DNA from: SAT2750 sp964476375
GTDB taxonomy: Bacteria; Planctomycetota; Planctomycetia; Pirellulales; Pirellulaceae
Length of the DNA: 12,369 bases
Assembly: GCA_964476375.1 (NCBI GenBank)
Contig: CAYYZW010000174.1
Coordinates: 1-12,369 of the forward strand
Direction: 5' to 3'
Positions 4,999-12,369 of this stretch are shown here, piece by piece; position 1 is the first letter of the stretch; every line of letters starts with the position of its first letter. The notes beneath the pieces are model-generated. The model was given only the letters and a program-made list of their open reading frames with translations. It searched no databases and was not told the origin of the DNA. The position numbers and the translations under genes are program-made.

Positions 4999-7959
4999 TT
5001 AACGCAGTCGAGTAACGGCGACTCCCTCACGTTCCCGGCTGCGCCGCACGAAAAACACGAAAAGGCCGATCAGCAGTGGCGGGATCGGTGGGTAGAGGAC
5101 TCCCTTGAGCTTGTAAGCCCGGTGGATCTGCCCAATTTTCTGGTCCCGAACCCGCTCGAGCTTGTCAATTTCTTTTTCGGTTTCAGTTTCATTTTTTGTC
5201 TGCACGATGGAGAGGGACCGTGCCCGCTGGATCTGCCGAGTCCGTTGGCGGAGCTGTTTCAGCTGGATCTCGACCGACAGGTCACGAATCTTGGAAACAT
5301 CAATCTCCTCGGGGTTCGTGGAATCCCGAAGCGCGAGCAGCTGCTCTTCCAGTTCACTGATCTCCGTGGTGATTTTCTTGTCCTCTTCCTCCGTGTCCGC
5401 GTTGTACTGGTCAATACTTTCTTTTTGTTTATTACGAAGCTCCTGTCGCTTCTCGTACTCGCTCGTGATTGCTGCCGCTGTCTCACTTGCCACGGCAACC
5501 AGGGTGCTATGGCGAGGCTTGCGCTTGCGGATATCAATAAAGCGATTTTCACCGGCGAGTGAGTCAACAATGTTCAGCAGGAAGGTGACATTTTCGAATT
5601 GCCAGGTCACGTCCTCGACCTGGTAATCCTCCGGGTTTTTTCGAACCTCGAAGACCACCGGACTGAGCACATCAATATCACTGACATAGACAACCCGCAC
5701 GGGCTTCTTTTCCGATGTCGTCGTCTCCTCCTCTGTTTCCTCTTCTCCCTCGTCCTCGCTTTTGTCTTTCCCCCGGCTTTCAATCAGGGCTGCGATCGTC
5801 TGGGGTGCTCCGAGAATTTTACCCTGGGCAAGATCGATGGCCTGTTCGTTTCCGGTTCGCGAAGCCTGGACGAACTGGTCGACCCGCATCTGGCCGGCAT
5901 TCTTGGTGGTCTCGACCAGGGGGGTGAATTTCATTCGTCCGGTGGACTTGTGCGTCAGGCTGCCGGGCATGGGAAAGAAGACCTCCTTGATGCCCGAACT
6001 GATATCGTTGTCCTGGTTCAGTTCGTTGGTCGAGGCAAAGACCCAGGACTTGGGAATGTTCATCAGCTGCAGGATGGGGTACGGATTGTCGTTCTGCCAG
6101 ACGACCATCGGCTGGGAACCTCCCATGCCGGGCATTGCCATCATCGGGTTCGCTGCCGCGGCCCCCTGTTCTTCGGGAATATCCAGTTCGAGTGCTTCCC
6201 AGAGATCCTCGATATTGCATTTCGGCTGGGGGGCCTGGCCACCCATGCCAGGCATGCCTCCCCCGGGTGCCATCTTGGGGTCGCGCGTGCCAGGTGCCTG
6301 ACGCATGAACCAGGGCAGCGGATCCTCGAAAATAGCTGTCGGAACCCCCTCCTCAATGGCCGCAACCAGGTAGGGGAGCTGCTCCGGGCCCAGCGAGGAA
6401 GGCTGAACGACCAGCAACATGTCGTACTGGTCGGGATCGACTTTTTCATTCAGGGGAACGGTCTCGACGTCGTACTGCTTGGTCAGTTCATTGTAGAAAG
6501 GGTTGCGCGGGATGGACTGGGGCTGCTGGCCGACGAACGTGAAGCCCCCCTCGATACGGGCATCCGTATTGACCACGCCGATGGTCTGGCGTTTTTCCTG
6601 GGCAATCGTGGCGATCGAACGGGCAAGTTCATATTCGACCGGGATCCCGTAATCAAAGAACGGGATGATCACCTGTTTCAAGCCGCTCTGGAATGCGACT
6701 CCGAGGATTACTTTTTCCCGCGTCTGCTGGTAATTCTGCGGTCGAATGCCATAGCGTTGCTCGGCAATCTCGATCTCCTCGGAAAATGGTTCCAGCTGAT
6801 CAAATAATTCCAGCTGGATCATCTGGGAACTGGCGGCAAACTCGTTGAGCATGGAGATCAGTTCCAGCCGCGTGCGGACGTAGGCCTTTGGCACTTCCGC
6901 ACCGATATAAGCCCGGATCACGATTTCCTGATCGGGCTTGAGATTCTTGATCAAATCCCGAGATTGCTTGGAAAGCGAACTGATCTTTCCAACCGTTACG
7001 TCGGCACGAACCAGGTCACGGTTCTGGAAAATAATGGTTCCTCCAGCGGCAATTGCCACCAGCATGACGATGCGGGCCCCAAAGTGGAGCCACATGGTCC
7101 ATTCCCGGTCCCCACCGGACCAGTGCCGGCGGCCGATCAATACCATGCTGGCATAAATACCGATAGCAATCAGCATGGCGAAATAACTAAAGGAGGAGAG
7201 GCTCAGGACGCCACGCCGGAAGTCATCAAAATGGGCTGCCATGCTCCAGGAACCAATATCCTGGGCCAGCGGGACGCTGGAGATGATGACATCGACCCGG
7301 TCGAGCATCGCAAGGGGGGCGTTCAGGGCCAGTCCCAGGACGAAAGCGATCGTGGGGTTATTGGTCAGGAAGGATGCGATCATACCGATCGAGAGCATCG
7401 CCAGCCCGATCATCCAGTAACCAAAGTAATTTGCCGACAGTAAACCGGTATCCAGGTGGACACCGTTGGTGTCGCTGGCAAGGGAGGCCAGTACCGTGAA
7501 ATTGGACAACTCGGAGAACAGCAGGGAGACGGTGAAAATTAACGCTGCCGCCAGGTACTTGCCGATCACGATGTCAAAATCCTTGGCGGGAAGTGTCAGT
7601 AATAGTTCATCGGTGCCGTCGCGCCGCTCCTCGGACCAGACCCCCATCGTGATCGCCGGGATGTAGACCAGCATGATCAGCGGGAGGTAGTCGTTGAGCT
7701 GGTCAAGGTTGGCCAGGTTCGCGTTAAAGAAACCATGAGGCCAGAAGGCTGCCAGCGAGGTGAGCAGGACGAAGACACAGAGGAAGACGTAACCGGTTGG
7801 GTTGCTGAAGTAGCCGTTGAAATTACGCTTGATGACCGCAAATGCCGAACGGCGCATGAAATAGAGCGGGAGCACCGCCGCCCCCAGTATCAGGGCGATG
7901 GGCACGTTACGAACGATCAGGCTCAGGAAAGTGAGGACGTAGTTACTCGATGTTTCCAT
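4999..7959 (-). CDS. Fused ABC-2 permease (GldF-like) and GldG-like auxiliary protein
   Basis: The 986-residue protein joins two parts that are usually separate genes. Residues 1-280 are an ABC-2 permease: membrane segments near 11-34, 56-73, 91-108, 130-155, 178-222 and 256-276, with the GldF/NosY signatures YFSNPTGYVFL (50-60) and WSEERRDGTDELLLTLP (108-124). Residues 290-980 are GldG-like: a membrane segment near 291-310, then a large extracytoplasmic ABC_transp_aux/GIFT domain (VRADVTVGKISSLSKQSRDLI, cut here), Met/Gly-rich inserts near 562-580 and 604-617, an acidic run near 732-750, VVYVSDIDVLSP, a long charged coiled coil (about 830-946) and a last membrane segment (about 953-972). It would form the transmembrane unit for the ATPase encoded 42 bases upstream. 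The substrate is unknown. In Bacteroidetes the GldAFG proteins are tied to gliding; that role should not be assumed here. The ribosome binding site is weak (AGAGAG-like). Confidence 0.85.
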   Translation of the reverse strand: METSSNYVLTFLSLIVRNVPIALILGAAVLPLYFMRRSAFAVIKRNFNGYFSNPTGYVFLCVFVLLTSLAAFWPHGFFNANLANLDQLNDYLPLIMLVYIPAITMGVWSEERRDGTDELLLTLPAKDFDIVIGKYLAAALIFTVSLLFSELSNFTVLASLASDTNGVHLDTGLLSANYFGYWMIGLAMLSIGMIASFLTNNPTIAFVLGLALNAPLAMLDRVDVIISSVPLAQDIGSWSMAAHFDDFRRGVLSLSSFSYFAMLIAIGIYASMVLIGRRHWSGGDREWTMWLHFGARIVMLVAIAAGGTIIFQNRDLVRADVTVGKISSLSKQSRDLIKNLKPDQEIVIRAYIGAEVPKAYVRTRLELISMLNEFAASSQMIQLELFDQLEPFSEEIEIAEQRYGIRPQNYQQTREKVILGVAFQSGLKQVIIPFFDYGIPVEYELARSIATIAQEKRQTIGVVNTDARIEGGFTFVGQQPQSIPRNPFYNELTKQYDVETVPLNEKVDPDQYDMLLVVQPSSLGPEQLPYLVAAIEEGVPTAIFEDPLPWFMRQAPGTRDPKMAPGGGMPGMGGQAPQPKCNIEDLWEALELDIPEEQGAAAANPMMAMPGMGGSQPMVVWQNDNPYPILQLMNIPKSWVFASTNELNQDNDISSGIKEVFFPMPGSLTHKSTGRMKFTPLVETTKNAGQMRVDQFVQASRTGNEQAIDLAQGKILGAPQTIAALIESRGKDKSEDEGEEETEEETTTSEKKPVRVVYVSDIDVLSPVVFEVRKNPEDYQVEDVTWQFENVTFLLNIVDSLAGENRFIDIRKRKPRHSTLVAVASETAAAITSEYEKRQELRNKQKESIDQYNADTEEEDKKITTEISELEEQLLALRDSTNPEEIDVSKIRDLSVEIQLKQLRQRTRQIQRARSLSIVQTKNETETEKEIDKLERVRDQKIGQIHRAYKLKGVLYPPIPPLLIGLFVFFVRRSREREGVAVTRLR

Positions 7960-8001
7960 GGTTCTCTCTGCTTCTTGTTGGGGTCACATTTTCTATGCTG
8001 G

Positions 8002-8799
8002 TTATTTTTCGACAGAAGAAGACTCCAGTTCGCCCTGCGCGTTTCCGGTGAGCCTCTCGAAGGCACCGTCCATGGACTCACCACCCTGGTAGAGTTCGCT
8101 CGTTGGGCCATCGTAGACCAGCGAACCCTCATGGATCATGATGACCCGGTTGGCCACCGCATCCACCTCCTGCAGGATATGCGTGGAGAGCAGGATCGTG
8201 CGGTTTTTCCCAAGCCGCTGCATCGTCTCCCGGACCCCGTTGATCTGGTTTGGATCGAGTCCCGCGGTGGGCTCGTCCATGATCAGAACCTGGGGTTCAT
8301 GGAGCAGGGCCTGGGCCATGCCGACGCGCTGCCGGTATCCACGGGAGAGCTTCCCGATTGGCTTGTGCAGGACCGATGTGAGGGCACAGAGGTTGATCAC
8401 CTCGTCCATCCGTTTACCGATCTCCTCCCGGTTCATGCCCCGTGCTTCACCAAAAAATTTCAAAAGGGAGCTGGGTGTCATGTCCGGGTAGAGTGGGCCG
8501 TTCTCGGGGAGGTACCCAAGCAACTGGGCTCCGGCGATACGGTCCGTGGTCATGTCGTAACCGGCAATCCGTGCGGTTCCCGCCGTGGGGGCCAGGTAAC
8601 CGGTGAGCAATTTCATGGTCGTACTCTTGCCCGCCCCGTTGGGCCCGAGGAATGCAACCACCTCACCCTGGTAGATCTTGAACGAGACGTTATCGGTTGC
8701 CTTGAACCTGCCATAGTGCTTTGACAGGCCGGCCGCCTCGATCATGGGGACACCCTGGTCACGAGCGATTGTCGGAGAGTTGTTTGAATCAGAGGACAT
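8002..8799 (-). CDS. ABC transporter ATP-binding protein, GldA type
   Basis: This 265-residue ATPase is complete: Walker A GPNGAGKST (52-60), Q-loop region LGYLPENGPLYPDMT (94-108), signature LSRGYRQRV (151-159), Walker B VLIMDEP (171-177), D-loop GLDPNQ (180-185) and switch histidine in STH (205-207). The LPENGPLY and GLDPNQI wording is that of GldA and related ATPases that pair with ABC-2 permeases. It is the first gene of the trio, acts at the cytoplasmic face, and should power the fused permease. An alternative start is the ATG at 8745 (residue 19), which has AGGG 8 bases upstream and begins right at the ABC core (MIEAAGLSKHYG); the ATG at 8799 has no clear ribosome binding site. The C-terminal 30 residues are polar and add no recognised domain. 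Confidence 0.92.
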   Translation of the reverse strand: MSSDSNNSPTIARDQGVPMIEAAGLSKHYGRFKATDNVSFKIYQGEVVAFLGPNGAGKSTTMKLLTGYLAPTAGTARIAGYDMTTDRIAGAQLLGYLPENGPLYPDMTPSSLLKFFGEARGMNREEIGKRMDEVINLCALTSVLHKPIGKLSRGYRQRVGMAQALLHEPQVLIMDEPTAGLDPNQINGVRETMQRLGKNRTILLSTHILQEVDAVANRVIMIHEGSLVYDGPTSELYQGGESMDGAFERLTGNAQGELESSSVEK

Positions 8800-8915
8800 G
8801 TTTTTCTTTCATGGGGGTTCCTGAAAAGGGTTGGCCTGGAAAGCAGATTACCCGGACTCCTGTATGGTGACTGCAACCGACCTGGATACCATGCATTTTA
8901 TTCTGAAATAAGCTA

Positions 8916-8945
8916 CCGGGTGGGAGAGTCCTTTACGGGACCCGG
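8916..8945. repeat. Inverted repeat upstream of the ABC trio
   Basis: CCGGGT at 8916-8921 is matched by ACCCGG at 8940-8945, with an 18-base loop that itself contains GTCC/GGAC complementarity. There is no T-run after it on either strand, so it is not a standard terminator. It lies about 120-145 bases ahead of the ABC ATPase start and could be an operator or an RNA hairpin in the leader; with six pairs it could also be chance. Confidence 0.3.
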
Positions 8946-9095
8946 GCAGCACATATGTTCGAACAGTTTTCCTCGTGCAGGTTTCGATCCATCAACAAAC
9001 CGCACCATCCGGTGCTGGTGCTGACCTCTCGTTTTTTACGTTTTTCGATGCTGGCCAGTTCCGCAGACCAGTCTCAGCTACTTTTTAATCTAAGC

Positions 9096-9121
9096 GGCAG
9101 GTAGTCTTGATTCAACCTGCC
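9096..9121 (-). repeat. Inverted repeat 50 bases after the nadB stop
   Basis: GGCAGGT at 9096-9102 pairs with ACCTGCC at 9115-9121 around a 12-base loop. It follows the nadB stop (9171) in the direction of transcription, where a terminator or an mRNA-end hairpin would be expected. The bases that follow on the minus strand are GCTTAGATTAAAAAG, not a T-run, so intrinsic termination is doubtful; it may protect the mRNA 3' end. Confidence 0.4.
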
Positions 9122-9170
9122 TGAGGCGATGCAAACAGGAGTGCCCAGGTACAGGTAGTTGTTTTAACGA

Positions 9171-10805
9171 TTAGGCGGTCTGGTTGTCGTTCCCCGGGGA
9201 CGCAGCGGGACGAAGCAGGGGAATATGACACTGCCAGTTTTCATTATCAAGTTCAGGGAAGTCCATTCGCTGGTGTACACCACGAGATTCTTCTCGCTGG
9301 AGTGCTGCCGCGGTAACGATCGCCGATACCGTTAGCATGTTCTGTAATTCCCATCCTGTCCGGTCCATGAATTCACAGGGAAGGACATAATTCTGCCATC
9401 GGTCAATGGACGCGATGGCCCGCTTGAGCTGGGCCTCTTCACGTTGGACTCCAACGCATCGCCACATCAAGCTCTTGAGAGCATTGCAAATATCCACAAG
9501 GTCCATGCGTTCTGTCGACACCGGGAGAGGCTGGTTGTCAATCGGCAAGGCCTCCAGTCGGTCCGGGATTTCCGCAGCAGCCAGGGAGGCTCCCTGGCCC
9601 GCATGGGCACCGTAGACCAGGCCCTCCAGCAGGCTGTTGGAGGCCAGTCGATTGGCCCCGTGCAGTCCCGAGGAGGTCACCTCTCCTGCCGCCCAGAGTC
9701 CTGGCAGGGTGGTATGGCCACGAGAATCAACCGAGACACCTCCAATCATGTAGTGGGCGCCCGGGCGGACCGGAACCTTGTCTGACGTGATATCGACCCC
9801 GAATTTTCCGCACACCGCGGCCATTCCCGGGAAACGACGCCGGACGAAGTCGGCATCAAGGTGACTCATGTCCAGGTAGACGCAGGGATGGCGTGTACGG
9901 CTCATCTGATCGACAATCGCCTGGGAGACAATATCGCGGGGTGCCAGTTCTGCTCGCTCGTCATAGTCGGGCATGAACCGGACGTTGTTCTCATTGACCA
10001 GGAAAGCCCCTTCCCCGCGTACGGCCTCCGTGATCAGGCTGCGGCTACTTCCAGCAATATAAAGAACGGTGGGATGGAACTGCATGAACTCCATGTCCCG
10101 GAGTTCCGCACCCGCCCGGTAGGCAATGGCATGGCCGTCGGCTGTGGCGACTGCTGGATTGGTTGATTCCCGGTAAATCTGTCCAGCACCACCGGTGCAG
10201 AGGATCGTCTGCTTGGCCCAGATCATCGTCCGCTCGGCACCACTTGCAATGATCGCACCATGGCAGGTTCCAGAGGACGTCAGCAGGTCCAGGGTAAACG
10301 TGTTTTCCATGATCTCGACATTATCCAGGCCCCGGGTCCACTCGATGACCGCTCGCATGACTTCCCTGCCAGTGGCATCACCCAGCGCATGAACAACTCG
10401 CTTGTGGCTGTGCCCCCCTTCCCGACCAAGGGAAAAAGAGCCGGCCTGTTGGTCAAAGCGGGTTCCCAGTTCGACCAGTTCCTGGATCCGATCCGGGGCC
10501 TCACGCACGACCATCTCAACAATCTCCTTGTCACAGAGATTGCCTCCGGCCGTCAGGGTATCACCGATATGATCCTCAAAGCGGTCCTGGGGATCGAGAA
10601 CTCCCGCGATGCCGCCCTGTGCATAGGTGCTGTTGGACTGTTGAAGTCGATCCTTTGTTACCACGAGCACGGACTGGTTGGTGGAAATAGCATTGGCGGC
10701 TCGCAGACCGGCCAGGCCGCCGCCGATAATCAACACGTCCGTGAAACGGTGAATACAGTCGTGTGGTTCAAAATTGACCAGGTAGCGGGGAATGCGCTGG
10801 AGCAT
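9171..10805 (-). CDS. nadB: L-aspartate oxidase
   Basis: This 544-residue flavoprotein oxidises L-aspartate to iminoaspartate, which quinolinate synthase (NadA) condenses with dihydroxyacetone phosphate in de novo NAD synthesis. Seen: the FAD-binding VLIIGGGLAGLRAA (24-37); SNSTYAQGGIAGV (57-69); the active-site region REGGHSHKRVVHALGDATG (128-146); HYMIGGV near 350; the second flavin contact LPGLWAAGEV; and SGLHGANRLASNSLLEGLV near 379-397, followed by the helical C-terminal domain of the succinate dehydrogenase/NadB family. The length is normal for NadB and all key stretches are present, so it should be active. It is cytosolic. The start ATG at 10805 lies 60 bases after the disordered-protein gene, in the same direction, with only a weak ribosome binding site. 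nadA and nadC are not within the window. Confidence 0.95.
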   Translation of the reverse strand: MLQRIPRYLVNFEPHDCIHRFTDVLIIGGGLAGLRAANAISTNQSVLVVTKDRLQQSNSTYAQGGIAGVLDPQDRFEDHIGDTLTAGGNLCDKEIVEMVVREAPDRIQELVELGTRFDQQAGSFSLGREGGHSHKRVVHALGDATGREVMRAVIEWTRGLDNVEIMENTFTLDLLTSSGTCHGAIIASGAERTMIWAKQTILCTGGAGQIYRESTNPAVATADGHAIAYRAGAELRDMEFMQFHPTVLYIAGSSRSLITEAVRGEGAFLVNENNVRFMPDYDERAELAPRDIVSQAIVDQMSRTRHPCVYLDMSHLDADFVRRRFPGMAAVCGKFGVDITSDKVPVRPGAHYMIGGVSVDSRGHTTLPGLWAAGEVTSSGLHGANRLASNSLLEGLVYGAHAGQGASLAAAEIPDRLEALPIDNQPLPVSTERMDLVDICNALKSLMWRCVGVQREEAQLKRAIASIDRWQNYVLPCEFMDRTGWELQNMLTVSAIVTAAALQREESRGVHQRMDFPELDNENWQCHIPLLRPAASPGNDNQTA

Positions 10806-10838
10806 GGATTCTGACGGGGACGACTGCCTGCAAGAGAG

Positions 10839-10859
10839 GGGATCCGGAGTGGGGATCCC
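10839..10859 (-). repeat. Inverted repeat between the disordered-protein gene and nadB
   Basis: GGGATCC (10839-10845) and GGATCCC (10853-10859) form a 7-pair stem with a 7-base loop, in the 60-base gap between the upstream stop codon and the nadB start. On the minus strand the stem is followed by CTCTCTTGC, a weak pyrimidine run. It could be a partial terminator or an attenuating hairpin in front of nadB. Each arm contains the six-base palindrome GGATCC. Confidence 0.4.
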
Positions 10860-10865
10860 GGCTGG

Positions 10866-12302
10866 CTATTCGTCGGATCGTGCCGTTCCCTTCTTGAACG
10901 CGTTGAATTGCTCCAGAAACCGGGGTGGTGGCTGGCTACGCGTCCCTGCGTTGGAAACTCCCTCGATCTGCCTTGTTTTACCACGAACCGTGCCCGCCTG
11001 GCGGGTGAGACGAGGGTCTAATCCGAGACTCTTGAGTGTCTCTTCCAGCTCGCGACGACCTTCGTCACTTTCCTCTGCCTTGCGACGCAGTTGTTCATAG
11101 CGTTTGACCATCTCACGTAACTGTTCTGCCGTTAAACCGGTCTCCTTGAGGAGTTCTGGATCAGGGTCAAATTGCTGGTCCTTGAGATGTTCCAGGACCA
11201 TCTTGGTCACCTTGTCCGCATAATCCAGCCGGGCTTCATCGGATTCTGGAATCTCGTCGGGTAAACCCACAACCTCGTTGGGAATCTCCTCGGACTCGTC
11301 AGGACCCGTACCGCGGGCATTCTGCTTTTGCCCTGAATCTCCAATCCCCGATGGGTTACCGGTGGAATCCCCTGGCGAGCTGTTACCGCTGGCATTGGAT
11401 TTACTGCTTCCCGTGGCATTCCCGTTGGTTGCTGAACCGTCAGGACTTTTTTCTCCCGAGGGAGCATTCCCTTTTTCGGCGTCCGATTCACCGTCTTTCG
11501 GAGAACCCGGCTTGTCCCCCTGGGAACCCTTACTGGGAGACTCGGTACTTGGCTCGCCTTTCCCGGGTTCGTCTGTTGGTTTTTCATTTCCATCGGCAGG
11601 TTGCGAGCTCGGCGTGCTGTCGCTCGTCTTCTCGCTGCTTTCCCCCTCCGCCGGCTTTTTCTTGTCACTGGTCTCGCCGCTTGGCTTGTCACCCTGTTTG
11701 GGGGTGCCCTTCTCACTACCTTCCCCCTCTGCCGTTTTGTCGCTTCCCGAGGATGCTCCCTTCTCCGGTGTGGCTGGCTTTTCCCCGTCAGCGGGTCGTC
11801 CCTCGTCGTCATCTCCCGCTCCCGGTTTCTGTTGCCGGTCGGTTGGAGTACTTCCCTTTTTAGCAGGACTCGTGGTCTGCCCGTCCCCCTCAACCTTTTC
11901 ACCCGTCCCTCCACCGTCCCCGGATGTCGGACCGGGCTGGCTTGAGTCCGCTGGCTGGCGGCTGTCATCGCCGGTCCCTTCCCCGGAACCTTCTCCGTCG
12001 GTATTCGAATCGTTATTCTGACCGGGCTTTTTCGTTGTACTGCCATCGTCGGACCCATCCCCCTCGCCCTTCTCGTTCCGGGCTTCCTCTTTCAGTCGGT
12101 CCAGGACTTTCTGGAAAACGTCTCCGTCATGAGGATCACTTTCCTGGTCTTCTCCCCGGCCCCCCTCGTCGGATTTCTCCTTGCCAGATCCGTTCTCTCC
12201 CAGGTCGCCACCGCTCTCGCCGCCATTTCCCTCCTCGCGATCATCCTCCTTCTCTCCCGGGTCATTCCCCTTGTCGGTGTCGTAACGATTCTCTCCCGGT
12301 TC
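10866..12302 (-). pseudogene. Long disordered Gly/Asp/Ser/Glu/Pro-rich protein with helical C-terminal tail; start not found
   Basis: The minus-strand frame is open from 12302 to the TAA at 10866 (478 codons). The first 330 or so residues are almost all Gly, Asp, Glu, Ser, Pro, Lys, Thr and Asn, certainly disordered (for example PADGEKPATPEKGASSG). The last 130 are of normal composition: LDYADKVTKMVLEHLKDQ, LLKETGLTAEQLREMVKRYE, a Glu/Arg helix, LKSLGLDPR, then SRSQ-type PPPRFLEQFNAFKK near the end. As I recall, similar tails occur in planctomycete proteins of unknown function. There is no ATG, GTG or TTG in frame before a GTG at 11270, which would yield only the 134-residue tail. Upstream, the frame has stops at 12303-12305 (TAG), 12315-12317 (TGA) and 12360-12362 (TAA). 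Either the gene is broken, the sequence has errors near this edge, or only the tail is made. Calling it a pseudogene is provisional. No function is assigned. Confidence 0.5.
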
Positions 12303-12369
12303 CTAACCCGAGTATCAGTCGTAAGGATTATCAGGCTGGAGAGATGCCGTGGCCGGGTATTAAGCATAG

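Larger units (their letters stand above)
8800..9170. other. Intergenic region without a convincing gene
   Basis: This 371-base gap lies between the start of the ABC ATPase gene and the end of nadB, both read leftward. It should hold the promoter of the ABC trio and the 3' end of the nadB transcript. I see two inverted repeats (8916-8945 and 9096-9121, listed separately) and a small AT-rich one (TTATT-CTGA-AATAA at 8898-8911). I could not pick a sigma-70 promoter with good boxes and spacing on the minus strand, and no tRNA-like fold or known riboswitch is evident. Confidence 0.6.

Noticed and set aside
5599..6807. A 402-residue plus-strand ORF opposite the fused permease/GldG gene
   Set aside because: Antisense shadow: no domain is recognisable, whereas the minus-strand frame has clear membrane segments and Gld motifs.
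7735..8724. A 329-residue plus-strand ORF crossing the ABC ATPase and the permease start
   Set aside because: It spans two well-supported minus-strand genes including the Walker motifs; it is a shadow.
8820..8900. A sigma-70 promoter for the ABC trio (TTGCAG and TAATCT on the minus strand)
   Set aside because: The boxes are about 20 bases apart and both deviate from consensus, so I do not list it as a feature.
8955..9104. A 49-codon plus-strand ORF in the gap between the ABC trio and nadB (MFEQFSSCRFRS...)
   Set aside because: No clear ribosome binding site, no recognisable domain or signal peptide, and a length easily reached by chance.
11278..12021. A 247-residue plus-strand ORF rich in Pro, Ser, Leu and Phe
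   Set aside because: It is the antisense reading of the Gly/Asp/Ser/Glu-rich frame; low-complexity codons keep the opposite strand free of stops.
11207..12058. A 283-residue very basic minus-strand ORF (Arg, Pro, Thr-rich)
   Set aside because: It is a shifted reading of the same low-complexity DNA. The acidic frame is preferred because it runs without a break into a normal helical tail ending at 10866.
12092..12367. A 91-residue minus-strand ORF starting at an ATG near the window edge, considered as the missing N-terminus
   Set aside because: Its sequence is Arg/Thr-rich, shows no signal peptide, and would need a frameshift to join the acidic frame. It remains possible only if there is a sequence error around 12290-12330.

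Overview
The window looks like chromosomal DNA from a Planctomycetota-type bacterium. This rests on a single-chain fusion of a GldF-type permease with a GldG-type auxiliary domain, on a very long Gly/Asp/Ser/Glu/Pro-rich protein ahead of nadB whose helical C-terminal tail resembles planctomycete proteins as I recall them, and on a moderately high G+C content. The assignment is inference from gene style; there is no rRNA or other marker in the window.

Layout. Positions 1-3286 are read rightward: the C-terminal end of an MFS transporter, a PaaK-like AMP-forming acyl-CoA ligase, a class V PLP enzyme of the cysteine-desulfurase-like VC1184 group, and a small DUF971 protein. Everything from 3287 to 12369 is read leftward. 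In leftward order this is a long disordered protein (10866 to about 12302, with no visible start codon), L-aspartate oxidase NadB (9171-10805), a 371-base gap without a convincing gene, and a three-gene set: ABC ATPase (GldA type), fused permease/GldG-like protein, and DUF4340 protein. The two blocks meet with their stop codons touching (TAG at 3284-3286, TAA on the other strand at 3287-3289).

How the genes fit together. The leftward trio is a Gld-type ABC system: the ATPase drives the membrane-embedded fusion protein, whose large extracytoplasmic GIFT-type domain (the fold shared by GldG and the ciliary protein IFT52) probably works with the membrane-anchored DUF4340 protein. The two gaps inside the trio are 42 and 41 bases, so co-transcription is likely. 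Its substrate is unknown. NadB makes iminoaspartate, the first step of NAD synthesis, but nadA and nadC are not here. The rightward ligase, PLP enzyme and DUF971 genes are closely spaced and may form one transcription unit. The PLP enzyme lacks the catalytic cysteine of true desulfurases, so its chemistry is open.

The observations most worth following are the startless disordered ORF with three in-frame stops at the right edge, the GldF-GldG fusion with its Met/Gly-rich inserts, and the ligase/PLP enzyme/DUF971 cluster. I found no CRISPR array, tRNA, rRNA, insertion sequence or phage gene.
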